Part shown: positions 7,953-17,224 of the stretch, piece after piece
Layout: every line of letters begins with the position of its first letter
How positions within the stretch are numbered: the first letter of the stretch is position 1
From: Lentzea albida
GTDB taxonomy: Bacteria > Actinomycetota > Actinomycetes > Mycobacteriales > Pseudonocardiaceae
DNA: 64,000 nt
Reading direction: 5' to 3'
Assembly: GCF_900111005.1 (NCBI RefSeq)
Contig: NZ_FOFV01000004.1
Coordinates: 186,001 to 250,000 of the forward strand
Position numbers and translations under genes: made by a program
Notes under the pieces: generated by a model
Databases searched by the model: none
What the model was told of the DNA's origin: nothing
What the model saw: only the letters and a program-made list of their open reading frames with translations

Positions 7953-9419
7953 GTGCAACAGCGAGTTGTCGCGAACCGCTACACCCTGCTCGTCGAGCTG
8001 GGCCGCGGTGCGATGGGCGTCGTGTGGCGCGCCCAGGACCAGGTGCTCGGCCGGGCCGTCGCCCTCAAGGAGCTGCACCCGCCGCAGGGGATCGCCGCCG
8101 AGGAGCGCAACGTCCTCGAGGAGCGCATGCTCCGCGAGGCGCGGACCGCGGGCCGCCTGAACCACCCGGCCGTCGTCACGGTCTACGACATCGTCCGCGA
8201 GAACGACCGCACCTACCTCGCGATGGAACTGGTCGACGCGCTCGACCTCGCGACCATCGTGCAGCGGCACGGACCGCGTGACTCGACCTGGATGGCGGGC
8301 GTCGCGCTGCAGGTGCTGGGCGCGCTGGAGACCGCGCACCAGGCCGGCATCGTGCACCGGGACGTGAAGCCCAGCAACATCATGGTGCGGCCGGACGGGG
8401 CCGTGAAGCTGACGGACTTCGGCATCGCGCAGGCGATGGACGACCCGAGGCTCACCCACAACGGCGGCATCGTCGGCTCGCCCGCGTACATGTCGCCGGA
8501 CCGGCTGCACGGCTGGGAGGCCTCGCCCGCGTCGGACCTGTGGGCGCTCGGCGTCACGATGGCGCACGCGGTCGAGGGCGTCAGCCCGTTCGAGCGCACC
8601 TCCACCGCGTCGACGTTGCACGCGGTCATGAACGAGCCCCCGGTGCTGCGGCGGGCGTCGCCGGGGCTCGCGGAGGTGATCCGCGGGTTCCTGACCGTGG
8701 ATCCGCAGCGCCGCCTGACCGCGCCCCAGGCCCGGCAGATGCTGACCGCGATCGTCCAGGGCGCCACGCAGGTGTCGTTGCCGCAGCAGAAGAGCAAGGG
8801 CAACGGCACCGCGGTCAAGATCGCCGCCGTGGTCGTGGGCATCGCCGTGCTCGCGGGTGCCGCGTTCGGCGGGTACCAGCTCCTCAAGCCGGAGGAGACC
8901 TCGAACGCCGGCCAGAACACCAGCAGCAACCAGCCGAACCAGCCTTCCGAGAACTCCGGCGAGTGGACCGACGCCGCGGCGTTGCCGGTCGGCGCCCCGC
9001 TGCCGTCCCGGCGCATCGCCACGTTCGGCCGCGGCGGTGACGTGCCCGAGTGGAACCTGTCCGGCACCCAGTGCGCCAAGGACTTCCTCACGCAGGGCTC
9101 GCCGGTGCGGTCGGACGTGCCGTGCAGCGGCCCGCACGGCATCCAGCTCTTCTCGGCCGCGACGCCGCTCTGGGACAAGCCGAAGGACACGGCCTACCCC
9201 GGCCTGGACTGGCTGACCGACTTCACCAAGAACTACTGCACCGAGCAGTTCAAGGTGATCGAGCCGAAGATCAAGGAGCCGCTCGGCTTCACCGGGCTCG
9301 TCCCGACGCAGAAGGAGTGGGAGGCGTACAACGACGCCTCCTCGCCGGGCCGCCAGGAGGTCCTGTGCGTGCTGTGGAAGCAGGACAGGTCGCCCCTGGC
9401 GGGCTCGCTCGTCAACTGA
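7953..9419 (+). CDS. Membrane Ser/Thr protein kinase with septum-formation-like ectodomain
   Basis: The start is placed at GTG 7953, which has a gaaggga site; an open frame extends to 7833 but reads as low-complexity sequence. The product has 488 residues. The Hanks kinase domain shows GRGAMG (17-22), Lys39, HRDVKPSN (135-142) and DFG (155-157), so it should be active. A membrane helix follows at about 288-310. The outer domain of about 170 residues has four Cys and a VPCSGPHGI segment resembling the Septum_form family. It probably senses an extracytoplasmic signal and phosphorylates cytosolic targets. The upstream neighbour is separated by a terminator. Confidence 0.88.
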   Translation: MQQRVVANRYTLLVELGRGAMGVVWRAQDQVLGRAVALKELHPPQGIAAEERNVLEERMLREARTAGRLNHPAVVTVYDIVRENDRTYLAMELVDALDLATIVQRHGPRDSTWMAGVALQVLGALETAHQAGIVHRDVKPSNIMVRPDGAVKLTDFGIAQAMDDPRLTHNGGIVGSPAYMSPDRLHGWEASPASDLWALGVTMAHAVEGVSPFERTSTASTLHAVMNEPPVLRRASPGLAEVIRGFLTVDPQRRLTAPQARQMLTAIVQGATQVSLPQQKSKGNGTAVKIAAVVVGIAVLAGAAFGGYQLLKPEETSNAGQNTSSNQPNQPSENSGEWTDAAALPVGAPLPSRRIATFGRGGDVPEWNLSGTQCAKDFLTQGSPVRSDVPCSGPHGIQLFSAATPLWDKPKDTAYPGLDWLTDFTKNYCTEQFKVIEPKIKEPLGFTGLVPTQKEWEAYNDASSPGRQEVLCVLWKQDRSPLAGSLVN

Positions 9420-9430
9420 CCGCGGGTCGG

Positions 9431-10705
9431 CTAACCGCGGATCGTGTCAATCACCAGCGGTGAACGCTCCGGTGCGGCGTCGGTGACCTCGTAGGCGCCT
9501 TCCAGCGCCTGCAGGGCTCCGGCGACCGCGTCCGGGGTGTCGGTGTGCAGCTCCAGCAACGGCTGCCCGGCCTCGACGGTGTCACCGGGCTTGGCCAGGC
9601 AGAGGACGCCGGCACCGAACTGCACCGGGTCCTCCTTGCGGGCACGACCGGCACCGAGCCGCCACGCCGCCACACCGACGCCGTAAGCGTCCAAAGTGGA
9701 CAGCACGCCGGACGCGGGTGCCTCCACCACGTGCTTGTGCGAGGCAACGGGCAGCGCGGCATCGGGATCGCCGCCCTGGGCCCGGATCATCCGCGCCCAC
9801 ACCTCGAAGGCCTCGCCGGACGCCAGCACCTCGGCCGGGTCGACCGAGATCCCGGCCAGCGACAGCATCTCGCGCGCCAGGGCCACGGTCAGCTCCACGA
9901 CGTCGGCAGGTCCGCCGCCGCGCAGCACGTCCACGGACTCGGCCACCTCGACCGCGTTGCCGACCGCACGACCCAGGGGCACGGACATGTCGGTCAGCAG
10001 GGCCGAGATCCGCACGCCGTGCTCAACGCCGATGGCCACCAACGCCTCGGCCAGAGCACGTGCGGAAGCCAGGTCCTTCATGAACGCGCCGGAGCCGACC
10101 TTCACGTCCAGCACCAGCGACTCGGCGCCCTCGGCGATCTTCTTCGACATGATCGACGAAGCGATCAGCGGGATCGCCTCGACGGTCCCGGTGACGTCCC
10201 GCAACGCGTAGAGCTTGCGGTCGGCCGGTGCAAGTCCTTCGGTGGCAGCGCACACGACGGCACCGACGGACGACAGCTGGTCGAGGATCTCCGAAGTGGA
10301 CAGTGCGGCCCGCCACCCCGGGATCGACTCCAGCTTGTCCAGGGTCCCGCCGGTGTGCCCGAGACCGCGGCCCGAAAGCTGCGGCACCGCGGCACCACAG
10401 GCGGCGACGAGGGGAGCCAGCGGCAGCGTGATCTTGTCGCCGACACCGCCCGTCGAGTGCTTGTCCACGGTCGGGCGGTCCACGTGCAGCGACAACCGCT
10501 CGCCGGACGAGATCATCGCCTGCGTCCAGCGCGCGGTCTCGCCGGCGGTCATGCCGTTGAAGAAGATCGCCATCGCGAGCGCGGACATCTGCTCGTCCGC
10601 GACCGCACCGCGCGTGTACGCGTCGATGACCCAGTCGATCTCCGGGTCGGACAACGCGCGGCCGTCGCGCTTGGCCCGGATGACGTCCACCGCCGAGAAG
10701 CTCAT
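9431..10705 (-). CDS. deoA: Thymidine phosphorylase
   Basis: A 424-residue enzyme converting thymidine plus phosphate to thymine and deoxyribose-1-phosphate. The start is MSFSAVDV at 10705, with GGAGG upstream, overlapping the cdd stop as ATGA; the frame open further upstream belongs to antisense of cdd. Signatures seen are KHSTGGVGDK and the family signature SGRGLGHTGGTLDKLE. It is the last gene of the nucleoside uptake and salvage operon. Confidence 0.93.
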   Translation of the reverse strand: MSFSAVDVIRAKRDGRALSDPEIDWVIDAYTRGAVADEQMSALAMAIFFNGMTAGETARWTQAMISSGERLSLHVDRPTVDKHSTGGVGDKITLPLAPLVAACGAAVPQLSGRGLGHTGGTLDKLESIPGWRAALSTSEILDQLSSVGAVVCAATEGLAPADRKLYALRDVTGTVEAIPLIASSIMSKKIAEGAESLVLDVKVGSGAFMKDLASARALAEALVAIGVEHGVRISALLTDMSVPLGRAVGNAVEVAESVDVLRGGGPADVVELTVALAREMLSLAGISVDPAEVLASGEAFEVWARMIRAQGGDPDAALPVASHKHVVEAPASGVLSTLDAYGVGVAAWRLGAGRARKEDPVQFGAGVLCLAKPGDTVEAGQPLLELHTDTPDAVAGALQALEGAYEVTDAAPERSPLVIDTIRG

Positions 10706-11091
10706 GGCAGGTCCTCCGGCCCGAACGCGTCCGGCAGCACCGACGACATCGGCAGGATGCCGGACGGCGTGTCGACCACGCAGTCGCGACCGCCCAGCTC
10801 GTACAGCACCTGACGGCACCGGCCGCACGGCATCAGCAGCTCACCGGCACCGGACCGGCACGCCACCGCGACGAACCGGCCGCCGCCCGTGAGCTGCAGC
10901 TGACCGGCCATCGCGCACTCGGCGCACAGACCCACGCCGTACGAGGCGTTCTCGACGTTGCACCCGGTGACGATCCGGCCGTCGTCGCACAGCGCCGCGG
11001 AGCCGACCTGCAGCCCCGAGTACGGGCAGTAGGCGGACTGCGCCGCTTCCACCGCCCGTGCCCGGAGCAGGTCCCAGTCGACGTCAGCCAC
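10702..11091 (-). CDS. cdd: Cytidine deaminase
   Basis: A 129-residue protein of the short, tetrameric zinc type. The catalytic Glu and the zinc Cys are in CAECAM, and the other two zinc Cys in PCGRCRQ. It deaminates cytidine and deoxycytidine. GTG 11091 is chosen because it overlaps the permease stop (GTGGCTGA) and gives the usual length. Its own stop overlaps the deoA start as ATGA, so the genes are translationally coupled. Confidence 0.93.
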   Translation of the reverse strand: MADVDWDLLRARAVEAAQSAYCPYSGLQVGSAALCDDGRIVTGCNVENASYGVGLCAECAMAGQLQLTGGGRFVAVACRSGAGELLMPCGRCRQVLYELGGRDCVVDTPSGILPMSSVLPDAFGPEDLP

Positions 11092-12337
11092 GGCGGTACA
11101 CCAGACCGTCGGCCGCAGGCATTCGCAGTCGTTGCGAGGCAACGGCGAGCACGGCCAGCGTCACCATGTGCGGCGCGTAGGACACGAACTCGCTGGGGAT
11201 CTCGTCGAGGCTGATGTACAGCAGGTACATGAGCACGGCGATGACGATCGCGGCGGCGGCGGAGAACCACTTCCGGCGGATGAGCTGCCACACCACGATC
11301 ACGGCGAGCAGCAGCACCACGCCGTAGACCAGCGCCAGCACCGTCTCGCCACCCGAACGCAGCTGCAGGCCGTCGGCGTACCCGAACAGCGCCGCACCAC
11401 CCAGCAGACCACCGGGCCGCCAGTTGCCGAAGATCATCGCGGCGAGGCCGATGTAGCCGCGGCCGCCGGTCTGGCCTTCCAGGTAGGACAGCTGACCGGG
11501 GTTGAGCACCAGCGCGGCGCCACCCAGGCCGGCGAGACCACCGGAGACGATCACGGCGACGTACTTGTGGAAGTACACCTTCACGCCCAGCGAGTCCGCG
11601 GCGTGCGGGTTCTCGCCGACCGAGCGCAGGCGCAGGCCGAAGCGGGTGCGCCAGAGCAGGAAGTACGACAGCGGCAGCAGCAGGATCGCGATCATCGTCA
11701 GCGGCGAGACACCGGTGACGAGACCGCGCAGGATGCCCGCGACGTCCGAGACGAACAGGAGCTTCCCGGCCTCGAGCTCACCGAGCCAGTCGCCGAGGCC
11801 CGCCACCGAGAACGTGTCGAACGACTGCACCGGCGGCGACTGGCGCGGGTTGTTCGACAGCGGCTGGAAGATGAGCGTCGACAGGTACTTCGTCAGACCG
11901 GCGCCGAGCAGGTTGATCGCCACACCGGAGACGATGTGGTTGACGCCGAACGTGACCGTCGCGATCGCGTGCAGCAGGCCGCCGAGCGACCCGAACACCA
12001 CCGCCGCGACGAGAGCGGCCCACGGACCCCACTGGTAACCGGCCCACGCCGCGCCCCAGGTGCCCATGATCATCATGCCCTCGAGGCCGATGTTGACCAC
12101 GCCGGCGCGTTCCGCCCACAGGCCGCCGAGACCGGCGAGCAGGATCGGCAGCGCGAGCCGGACCGCCGTCTGGGTCGTGCCCGACGACGTGAGCTGCAGG
12201 AACCCGGTCTGGTACGAGGTGATCGACAGCAACGCGATCGCGCCCGCGACACCGAGCATCGCCACGGCCCAGCCGGGGACCTTGCGCTTGCGAGGCGCCG
12301 CGGGGACGTGCGGCTTCTCCTCCAACGTCGAGATCAC
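11084..12337 (-). CDS. ABC nucleoside transporter permease (NupQ/YufQ type)
   Basis: A 417-residue inner-membrane protein with about ten hydrophobic helices. It belongs to the permease family shared with branched-chain amino acid and BMP-type nucleoside importers: ERAGVVNIGLEGMM near residue 75 and LRSVGENPHAADSLG in the cytoplasmic loop are typical. It forms the channel with the permease encoded just upstream, with which it overlaps as ATGA. Nucleoside specificity is inferred from the linked BMP lipoprotein, cdd and deoA. Confidence 0.88.
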   Translation of the reverse strand: MISTLEEKPHVPAAPRKRKVPGWAVAMLGVAGAIALLSITSYQTGFLQLTSSGTTQTAVRLALPILLAGLGGLWAERAGVVNIGLEGMMIMGTWGAAWAGYQWGPWAALVAAVVFGSLGGLLHAIATVTFGVNHIVSGVAINLLGAGLTKYLSTLIFQPLSNNPRQSPPVQSFDTFSVAGLGDWLGELEAGKLLFVSDVAGILRGLVTGVSPLTMIAILLLPLSYFLLWRTRFGLRLRSVGENPHAADSLGVKVYFHKYVAVIVSGGLAGLGGAALVLNPGQLSYLEGQTGGRGYIGLAAMIFGNWRPGGLLGGAALFGYADGLQLRSGGETVLALVYGVVLLLAVIVVWQLIRRKWFSAAAAIVIAVLMYLLYISLDEIPSEFVSYAPHMVTLAVLAVASQRLRMPAADGLVYRRG

Positions 12338-13407
12338 GCGGCACCTCCGACAGTTCCGAGCTCACGGCCGACGCGACGCTGTTCCGAGGCGAGCTCGAAG
12401 CGGCGCACCACCTCGTAGGCGACGACGACCGACAGGACGATCGAGCCCTGCATGATGGTGACGATCTCCCTGGGCACGCCGACGTTGTCGAGCGCGAGGC
12501 CCGACTTGTCGAGGAACGCCCAGAGCAGCGCGCCGAACGCGATGCCACCGGGGTGGTTGCGGCCGAGCAGCGCGATCGCGATGCCCGAGAAGCCGATGCC
12601 CGCGGTGAAGTTCAGGCTGAACGTGTGGTCGCGGCCGAGCAGTTCCGGCAGCGAGATCAGGCCCGCGATGGCGCCCGAGAGCAGCATCGAGACCAGGATC
12701 ATCTTCTTGGCGTTGACGCCACCGGCCGACGCGGCGGTCGAGGACTCACCGGACGCGCGCAGCTCGAAGCCGAACCGGGTCTTGTTCATCATGATCCAGT
12801 AGCCCACGCCGAGGGCGACGGCCACGAAGATGAAGCCGAACATCGTGCCGCCGCCACCGAAGCTGATGCCGGGCATCCAGCCGCTCTCCGGGATCTCGGC
12901 GGTGCGGATGTTGTTGCCCCGCAGCTCACCGAAGACGTCGCGGCGGATCAGGTAGGCGGACAGGCCGATGGCCAGGCCGTTCATCATGATCGTCGAGATG
13001 ACCTCGTTGACGCCGCGGGTCACCTTGAGGATCGCGGGGATCGCGGCCCAGGCGGCACCGGCGATCGCGGCCACGATGATGATCACCAGCGTGTGGATGC
13101 CGGTGGGCAGCGCGATCGAGCCGCCGACGACCGCGGCGATCACGGCCGCGACGCGGTACTGGCCCTCGACACCGATGTTGAACAGGTTCATCTGGAACCC
13201 GATGGCCACCGCGAGCGCCGCGATGTAGTAGATGCCCGTCGAGTTGATGATGTCGACCAGGGTCGTGCCCTTGCCGACCTGCGTCACCATCGCACCGAAC
13301 GCGCTGAACGGGTTCGCGCCGGAGATGACCAGCGCCACGCCGCACAACAGCAGTGAGAAGACGATCGCCAACGCGGGCGGCAGGAGTTTGCCGCGCAGGT
13401 GTCCCAT
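12334..13407 (-). CDS. ABC nucleoside transporter permease (NupP/YufP type)
   Basis: A 357-residue membrane protein of the same family as the next gene. The NLFNIGVEGQY segment (around residue 75) and ELRASGESSTAASAGGV loop match the NupP/YufP branch. About eight to ten transmembrane helices are visible. Its start overlaps the ATPase stop as TGATG and its stop overlaps the next permease as ATGA, so all subunits are made from one message. Confidence 0.88.
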   Translation of the reverse strand: MGHLRGKLLPPALAIVFSLLLCGVALVISGANPFSAFGAMVTQVGKGTTLVDIINSTGIYYIAALAVAIGFQMNLFNIGVEGQYRVAAVIAAVVGGSIALPTGIHTLVIIIVAAIAGAAWAAIPAILKVTRGVNEVISTIMMNGLAIGLSAYLIRRDVFGELRGNNIRTAEIPESGWMPGISFGGGGTMFGFIFVAVALGVGYWIMMNKTRFGFELRASGESSTAASAGGVNAKKMILVSMLLSGAIAGLISLPELLGRDHTFSLNFTAGIGFSGIAIALLGRNHPGGIAFGALLWAFLDKSGLALDNVGVPREIVTIMQGSIVLSVVVAYEVVRRFELASEQRRVGRELGTVGGAA

Positions 13408-14987
13408 CAGTTCTCGCCTTCCTCAACCACCGCGGTCTCCTGGACCGCGGCGCTCGTGCTGCCCGCACCCGTCATCGCGCTGCCGAGGTCCTCGGGCGTG
13501 ACGGTGTTCGGGTCGGCGTCGGCCACCAGGCGGCCGCGCAGCATGACCTTGATCGTGTCCGACAGGCCGATCAGCTCGTCCAGGTCGGCGGAGATCAGCA
13601 GCACGGCGAGACCGGCGGCACGGGCGCGCTTGATCTCGTCCCAGATCAACGCCTGCGCGCCGACGTCCACACCGCGGGTCGGGTGCGAGGCGATCAGCAG
13701 CACCGGGTCGCCGGACAGTTCGCGGCCGACGACGAGCTTCTGCTGGTTGCCGCCCGAGAGAGCGGCCGCGGGCACGTCGATGCCGGGCGTGCGGACGTCG
13801 AAGTCGGCGACGATCCGCTCGGTGTCGGACTTGGCGCCGTCGGTGTCGAGCCAGATGCCCTTGGCCGTCGGCTTGCGGGTCTGGTAGCCGAGGATCCGGT
13901 TGTACCAGAGGGGTTGCGTGAGCAGCAGGCCGTGGCGGTGGCGGTCCTCCGGCACGTAGCCGATGCCCGCCTCGCGCCGGGCGAGCGTGCCGAGCTTGGT
14001 GATGTCCTCGTCCTGCAGCGTGATCGTGCCGCTGCCGGCCTTGCGCATGCCCATGATCGTCTCGACGAGCTCGGTCTGGCCGTTGCCCTCGACACCGGCG
14101 ATGCCGACGACCTCGCCGGAGCGCACGACCATGTCGACGTCGTCGAGGATCGGCCGCGAACCGTCGGGCGTCATGAGCTTGAGGCCCTTGACGTCCAGCA
14201 CGACCGTGTCGGTGACGGTGGACTCGCGGGTCTCCGGGCTGGGCAGCTCGCTGCCGACCATCATCTCGGCGAGCTGCCGGGAGCTGACGGTCTTCGGGTC
14301 GGCGCTGCCCACGGTCGTGCCGCGGCGGATCACCGTGACGGAGTCCGCGATCGCGCGGACCTCGTCGAGCTTGTGCGAGATGAACAGGAACGTGTAGCCC
14401 TGCTCCTGCATGCCGCGCACGGTGTCGAAGAGCTCGTTGACCTCCTGCGGCACGAGCACGGCGGTGGGCTCGTCCAGGATGATCACCTTGGCACCGCGGT
14501 AGAGCACCTTGAGGATCTCGACGCGCTGGCGGTCCGCGACGCCGAGCTGCTCCACCAGGACGCCGGGGTCGACGTTCAGCCCGGTCCGGCCGGAGAGCTC
14601 GATGATGCGCGCGCGGGCCTTCTTGCCGATGCCGTGCAGGGCCTCGGCACCCAGGACCACGTTCTCCTGGACGGTGAGGTTGTCGGCGAGCATGAAGTGC
14701 TGGTGCACCATGCCGATGCCGGCCTTGATGGCGTCGGACGGCGTGCGGAAGCGCACCTGCTCGCCGTTCACCTCGATGGTGCCCTCGTCCGGCGGCTGCA
14801 TGCCGTAGAGGATCTTCATCAGGGTGGACTTGCCCGCGCCGTTCTCACCGCACAGGGCGTGCACCTCACCACGGCGGACGGTCAGGTGGACGTCGCTGTT
14901 GGCGACCACACCGGGGAATCGCTTGGTGATGCCTGTGAGCACCACCGCGGGGTGTTCGTCCGTCCCAACGGACGTGGAACTGCTCAT
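13407..14987 (-). CDS. Duplicated ABC ATPase of the BMP/nucleoside importer
   Basis: A 526-residue protein with two ABC modules. The first has Walker A GENGAGKST (about 47-55) and Walker B VIILDEPTA. The second starts near residue 260 and has the degenerate P-loop GVEGNGQTELV plus ALSGGNQQKLVVGREL and a SHPTRGVDVGA segment, as usual for RbsA/NupA-type proteins. It powers uptake through the two downstream permeases. The gene is separated from the lipoprotein gene by a strong hairpin. Confidence 0.9.
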   Translation of the reverse strand: MSSSTSVGTDEHPAVVLTGITKRFPGVVANSDVHLTVRRGEVHALCGENGAGKSTLMKILYGMQPPDEGTIEVNGEQVRFRTPSDAIKAGIGMVHQHFMLADNLTVQENVVLGAEALHGIGKKARARIIELSGRTGLNVDPGVLVEQLGVADRQRVEILKVLYRGAKVIILDEPTAVLVPQEVNELFDTVRGMQEQGYTFLFISHKLDEVRAIADSVTVIRRGTTVGSADPKTVSSRQLAEMMVGSELPSPETRESTVTDTVVLDVKGLKLMTPDGSRPILDDVDMVVRSGEVVGIAGVEGNGQTELVETIMGMRKAGSGTITLQDEDITKLGTLARREAGIGYVPEDRHRHGLLLTQPLWYNRILGYQTRKPTAKGIWLDTDGAKSDTERIVADFDVRTPGIDVPAAALSGGNQQKLVVGRELSGDPVLLIASHPTRGVDVGAQALIWDEIKRARAAGLAVLLISADLDELIGLSDTIKVMLRGRLVADADPNTVTPEDLGSAMTGAGSTSAAVQETAVVEEGEN

Positions 14988-15012
14988 CGTCGAGTGCTCC
15001 TCCTGCCACGCA

Positions 15013-15049
15013 CCGGGCCCTGTGAGGGCGAAATCCTCACAGGGCCCGG
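15013..15049 (-). terminator. Intra-operon hairpin between BMP lipoprotein and ABC ATPase genes
   Basis: A 15-bp perfect stem (15013-15027 with 15035-15049) and seven-base loop lie in the 92-bp gap of the operon. There is no T tract, so it may be a partial terminator or a 3'-end stabiliser that keeps the binding protein more abundant than the membrane parts. The structure is seen; its role is inferred. Confidence 0.65.
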
Positions 15050-15079
15050 CATGTGCGAACGACTAAGCGAACTGACGGA

Positions 15080-16225
15080 CTACGGCTTGTCCGCGACCTT
15101 GATCTTGCCCTCGATGATCTGGGCCTTGTAGCCCTCGAGGATGCCCTGCAGCTTCGCGTCGATCTTGCCACCCGACGTGGCGTAACCGACACCGTCCACC
15201 TTCAGGTCGAAGACCTTCGGCAGCGACGCGAGGTCGTTCTTCGCGACGGCCTTGATGAAGTCGTAGACCGCGACGTCGACGCGCTTGAGCATGGACGACA
15301 CGATGACGTCCTTGGTGTCGGCGACGGTCGCCTGGTTGTACTGGTCGGAGTCGACGCCGATGGCGAGCACGCCACCCTGCTTCGCGGCCGAGAAGATGCC
15401 CTTACCGGACGCACCCGCGGCCTGGTAGATGACGTCGGCACCCTTGTCGATCTGGCCCTTCGCGGCTTCCTGGCCCTTCGGGGCGTCCTGGAAACCGGTG
15501 AAGTCGCCGGCCGGGGTGATGTACTTCTTCTCGATCTGGATCTTCGGCGCGGCGGTCTTGGCGCCCTGCGCGTAGCCGGCCTCGAACTTCTGGATCAGCG
15601 GGATCTCGACACCGCCGACGAAGCCCACGTGGCACTTCTTGCTCTGGTACGCGGCGATGACGCCGGCCAGGAAGGAGCCCTCCTGCTCGGCGAACAGCAG
15701 CGGCGTGACGTTGGCCGCGCCCTCGACGGAGCCGTCGACCAGGCCGAACTTGACGTTCGGGAACTCGCCCGCGACGAGCTTCATCGACTCGGCGTAGGCG
15801 AAGCCGACACCGATGATCGGGCTGAAGCCCTCGGACGCCAGCTGGCGCAGACGGGTCTGCTTGGCCGACTCGTCCTCGTTCGGAGCCGCGGAGAGCTCGC
15901 GGGTGTTCTCCTTCTTCACACCGAAGTCGGTGAGCGCCTTGTCCAGACCGGCGGCGGCGGAGTCGTTGAACGACGCGTCGCCACGACCACCGATGTCGTA
16001 GGCCAGACCGACCTTCAGCGTGCTCGCGTCCACCTTCTCGCTGTTGGCGGCGCTGGTGTTCGACGTGGCGGGCGCGCTGGGAGCCTCGGCGAACTCGCAG
16101 GCGGCACCGGTACCGGTACCCGAGTTGTTGCTACCGCCACCCGAGTCCTTCGCGCAGGCGGCCATAGTCATCACGCTGGTCAACGCGATCGCGGCGACCG
16201 CGACACCACGCATACGACGACGCAC
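15080..16225 (-). CDS. BMP-family nucleoside-binding lipoprotein
   Basis: A 381-residue exported lipoprotein. The signal peptide ends in a lipobox-like TMAAC (Cys about residue 24), followed by a Gly/Ser/Thr linker. The mature part has the BMP/Med periplasmic-binding fold: GLAYDIGGRGDASFNDSAAAG, then VGGVEIPLI and AIGVDSDQYNQ. BMP proteins bind purine or pyrimidine nucleosides. It is the first gene of the operon with the ABC ATPase, two permeases, cdd and deoA. Confidence 0.92.
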   Translation of the reverse strand: MRRRMRGVAVAAIALTSVMTMAACAKDSGGGSNNSGTGTGAACEFAEAPSAPATSNTSAANSEKVDASTLKVGLAYDIGGRGDASFNDSAAAGLDKALTDFGVKKENTRELSAAPNEDESAKQTRLRQLASEGFSPIIGVGFAYAESMKLVAGEFPNVKFGLVDGSVEGAANVTPLLFAEQEGSFLAGVIAAYQSKKCHVGFVGGVEIPLIQKFEAGYAQGAKTAAPKIQIEKKYITPAGDFTGFQDAPKGQEAAKGQIDKGADVIYQAAGASGKGIFSAAKQGGVLAIGVDSDQYNQATVADTKDVIVSSMLKRVDVAVYDFIKAVAKNDLASLPKVFDLKVDGVGYATSGGKIDAKLQGILEGYKAQIIEGKIKVADKP

Positions 16226-16798
16226 GGCGCGTCTCCTCCCTGAGTTTCCTCCTCAACGGCATTGTTGAGGCCTAGAGGCGGCACCGTACCTCTTAGTAAC
16301 CAACCCCGTTGCCGCCAGCACCTACAAAGACCCCTATCGGTTACGCATTCGACGCATTGGCGGCACGACTGGTGATCACTCGTGTTCGGCGCGTGGCGAA
16401 TCGTCCTCTTCGGCCGCTTCCCCACCCTGATCTTCGCCCGGTCGGCCCAGCGGCGCACGCCAGAGCCAACGCTCCGGCACGACGCTGACCCGCCGATGTC
16501 AGCCGGCGTTGAACCATTCCCGGCCCGCCGGACGTGTACGGGGTGGCAAGTGCCCTTGCCGGTGGCGGCGGCCCGGATCCTTGGCGGAGGTCCTGGCCGC
16601 CGCCTTCGTGTGGCGCAGACCGCATTTCGGGATCGATCCAGACCGCTTGGCCGATCGACAGCGTGTCTCATCGATCACAGAGCGGGTGCGCCTGCTGTGA
16701 GTGTTCCAACGTGCGGGACTACGCTTTTCCGGTCATGGTCGGTTGAGAACGGACTTGTTCGCCGACCACACCACCACTGACGTTGGAGGCCGCGGCGC
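16226..16798. other. 573-bp divergent promoter region between BMP operon and sdhCDAB
   Basis: No gene is seen. CCTCAAC-N6-GTTGAGG (16251-16270) lies 26-45 bases upstream of the BMP start and is a candidate operator. On the sdh side GGTCGG...CCGACC (about 16738-16768) precedes a clear GGAGG site (16785-16789) nine bases before the sdhC ATG. No promoter hexamers can be chosen with confidence. Confidence 0.5.
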
Positions 16799-17221
16799 AT
16801 GACCAGCGCAGGCGCACCCGAGCGGTCGGGCACCACCCGAGGGGGTGGGACGCTCTACCGCGGTGATCTGGGCATGTGGTCCTGGGTCGCCCACCGGATC
16901 ACCGGTGTCCTCACGTTCTTCTTCCTCTTCACCCACGTGCTCGACACCGCCCTCGTGCGGGTGTCCCCGAACGCCTACGACGCGGTGATCGAGACCTACA
17001 AGAACCCGGTCGTCAACCTCTTCGAGGTCGGCCTGGTCGGCGCGGTGCTCTACCACGCGCTGAACGGCATCCGGGTCATGCTGGTCGACTTCTGGGAGAA
17101 GGGCGCCAAGTACCAGCGGGTCATGCTGTGGACCGTGCTGGGCGTGTGGGTCCTCGTGATGATCCCCGGCTTCTACTTCATGATGGAGCGCACGATCTCC
17201 GACCTGGTTGGGGGTCACTGA
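16799..17221 (+). CDS. sdhC: Succinate dehydrogenase cytochrome b556 subunit
   Basis: A 140-residue membrane anchor with three hydrophobic helices. The family signature region WSWVAHRITGVLTFFFLFTH (around residues 28-47) and the heme-ligand candidate His in LYHALNGIRVM are visible. It anchors the complex and takes part in quinone reduction. It opens the sdhCDAB operon and has a GGAGG site. Confidence 0.92.
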   Translation: MTSAGAPERSGTTRGGGTLYRGDLGMWSWVAHRITGVLTFFFLFTHVLDTALVRVSPNAYDAVIETYKNPVVNLFEVGLVGAVLYHALNGIRVMLVDFWEKGAKYQRVMLWTVLGVWVLVMIPGFYFMMERTISDLVGGH

Positions 17222-17224
17222 GCC

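Noticed and set aside
9431..10828. Longer deoA start at 10828
   Set aside because: The additional 41 residues are antisense to cdd, while ATG 10705 has GGAGG and overlaps the cdd stop in the usual ATGA way.
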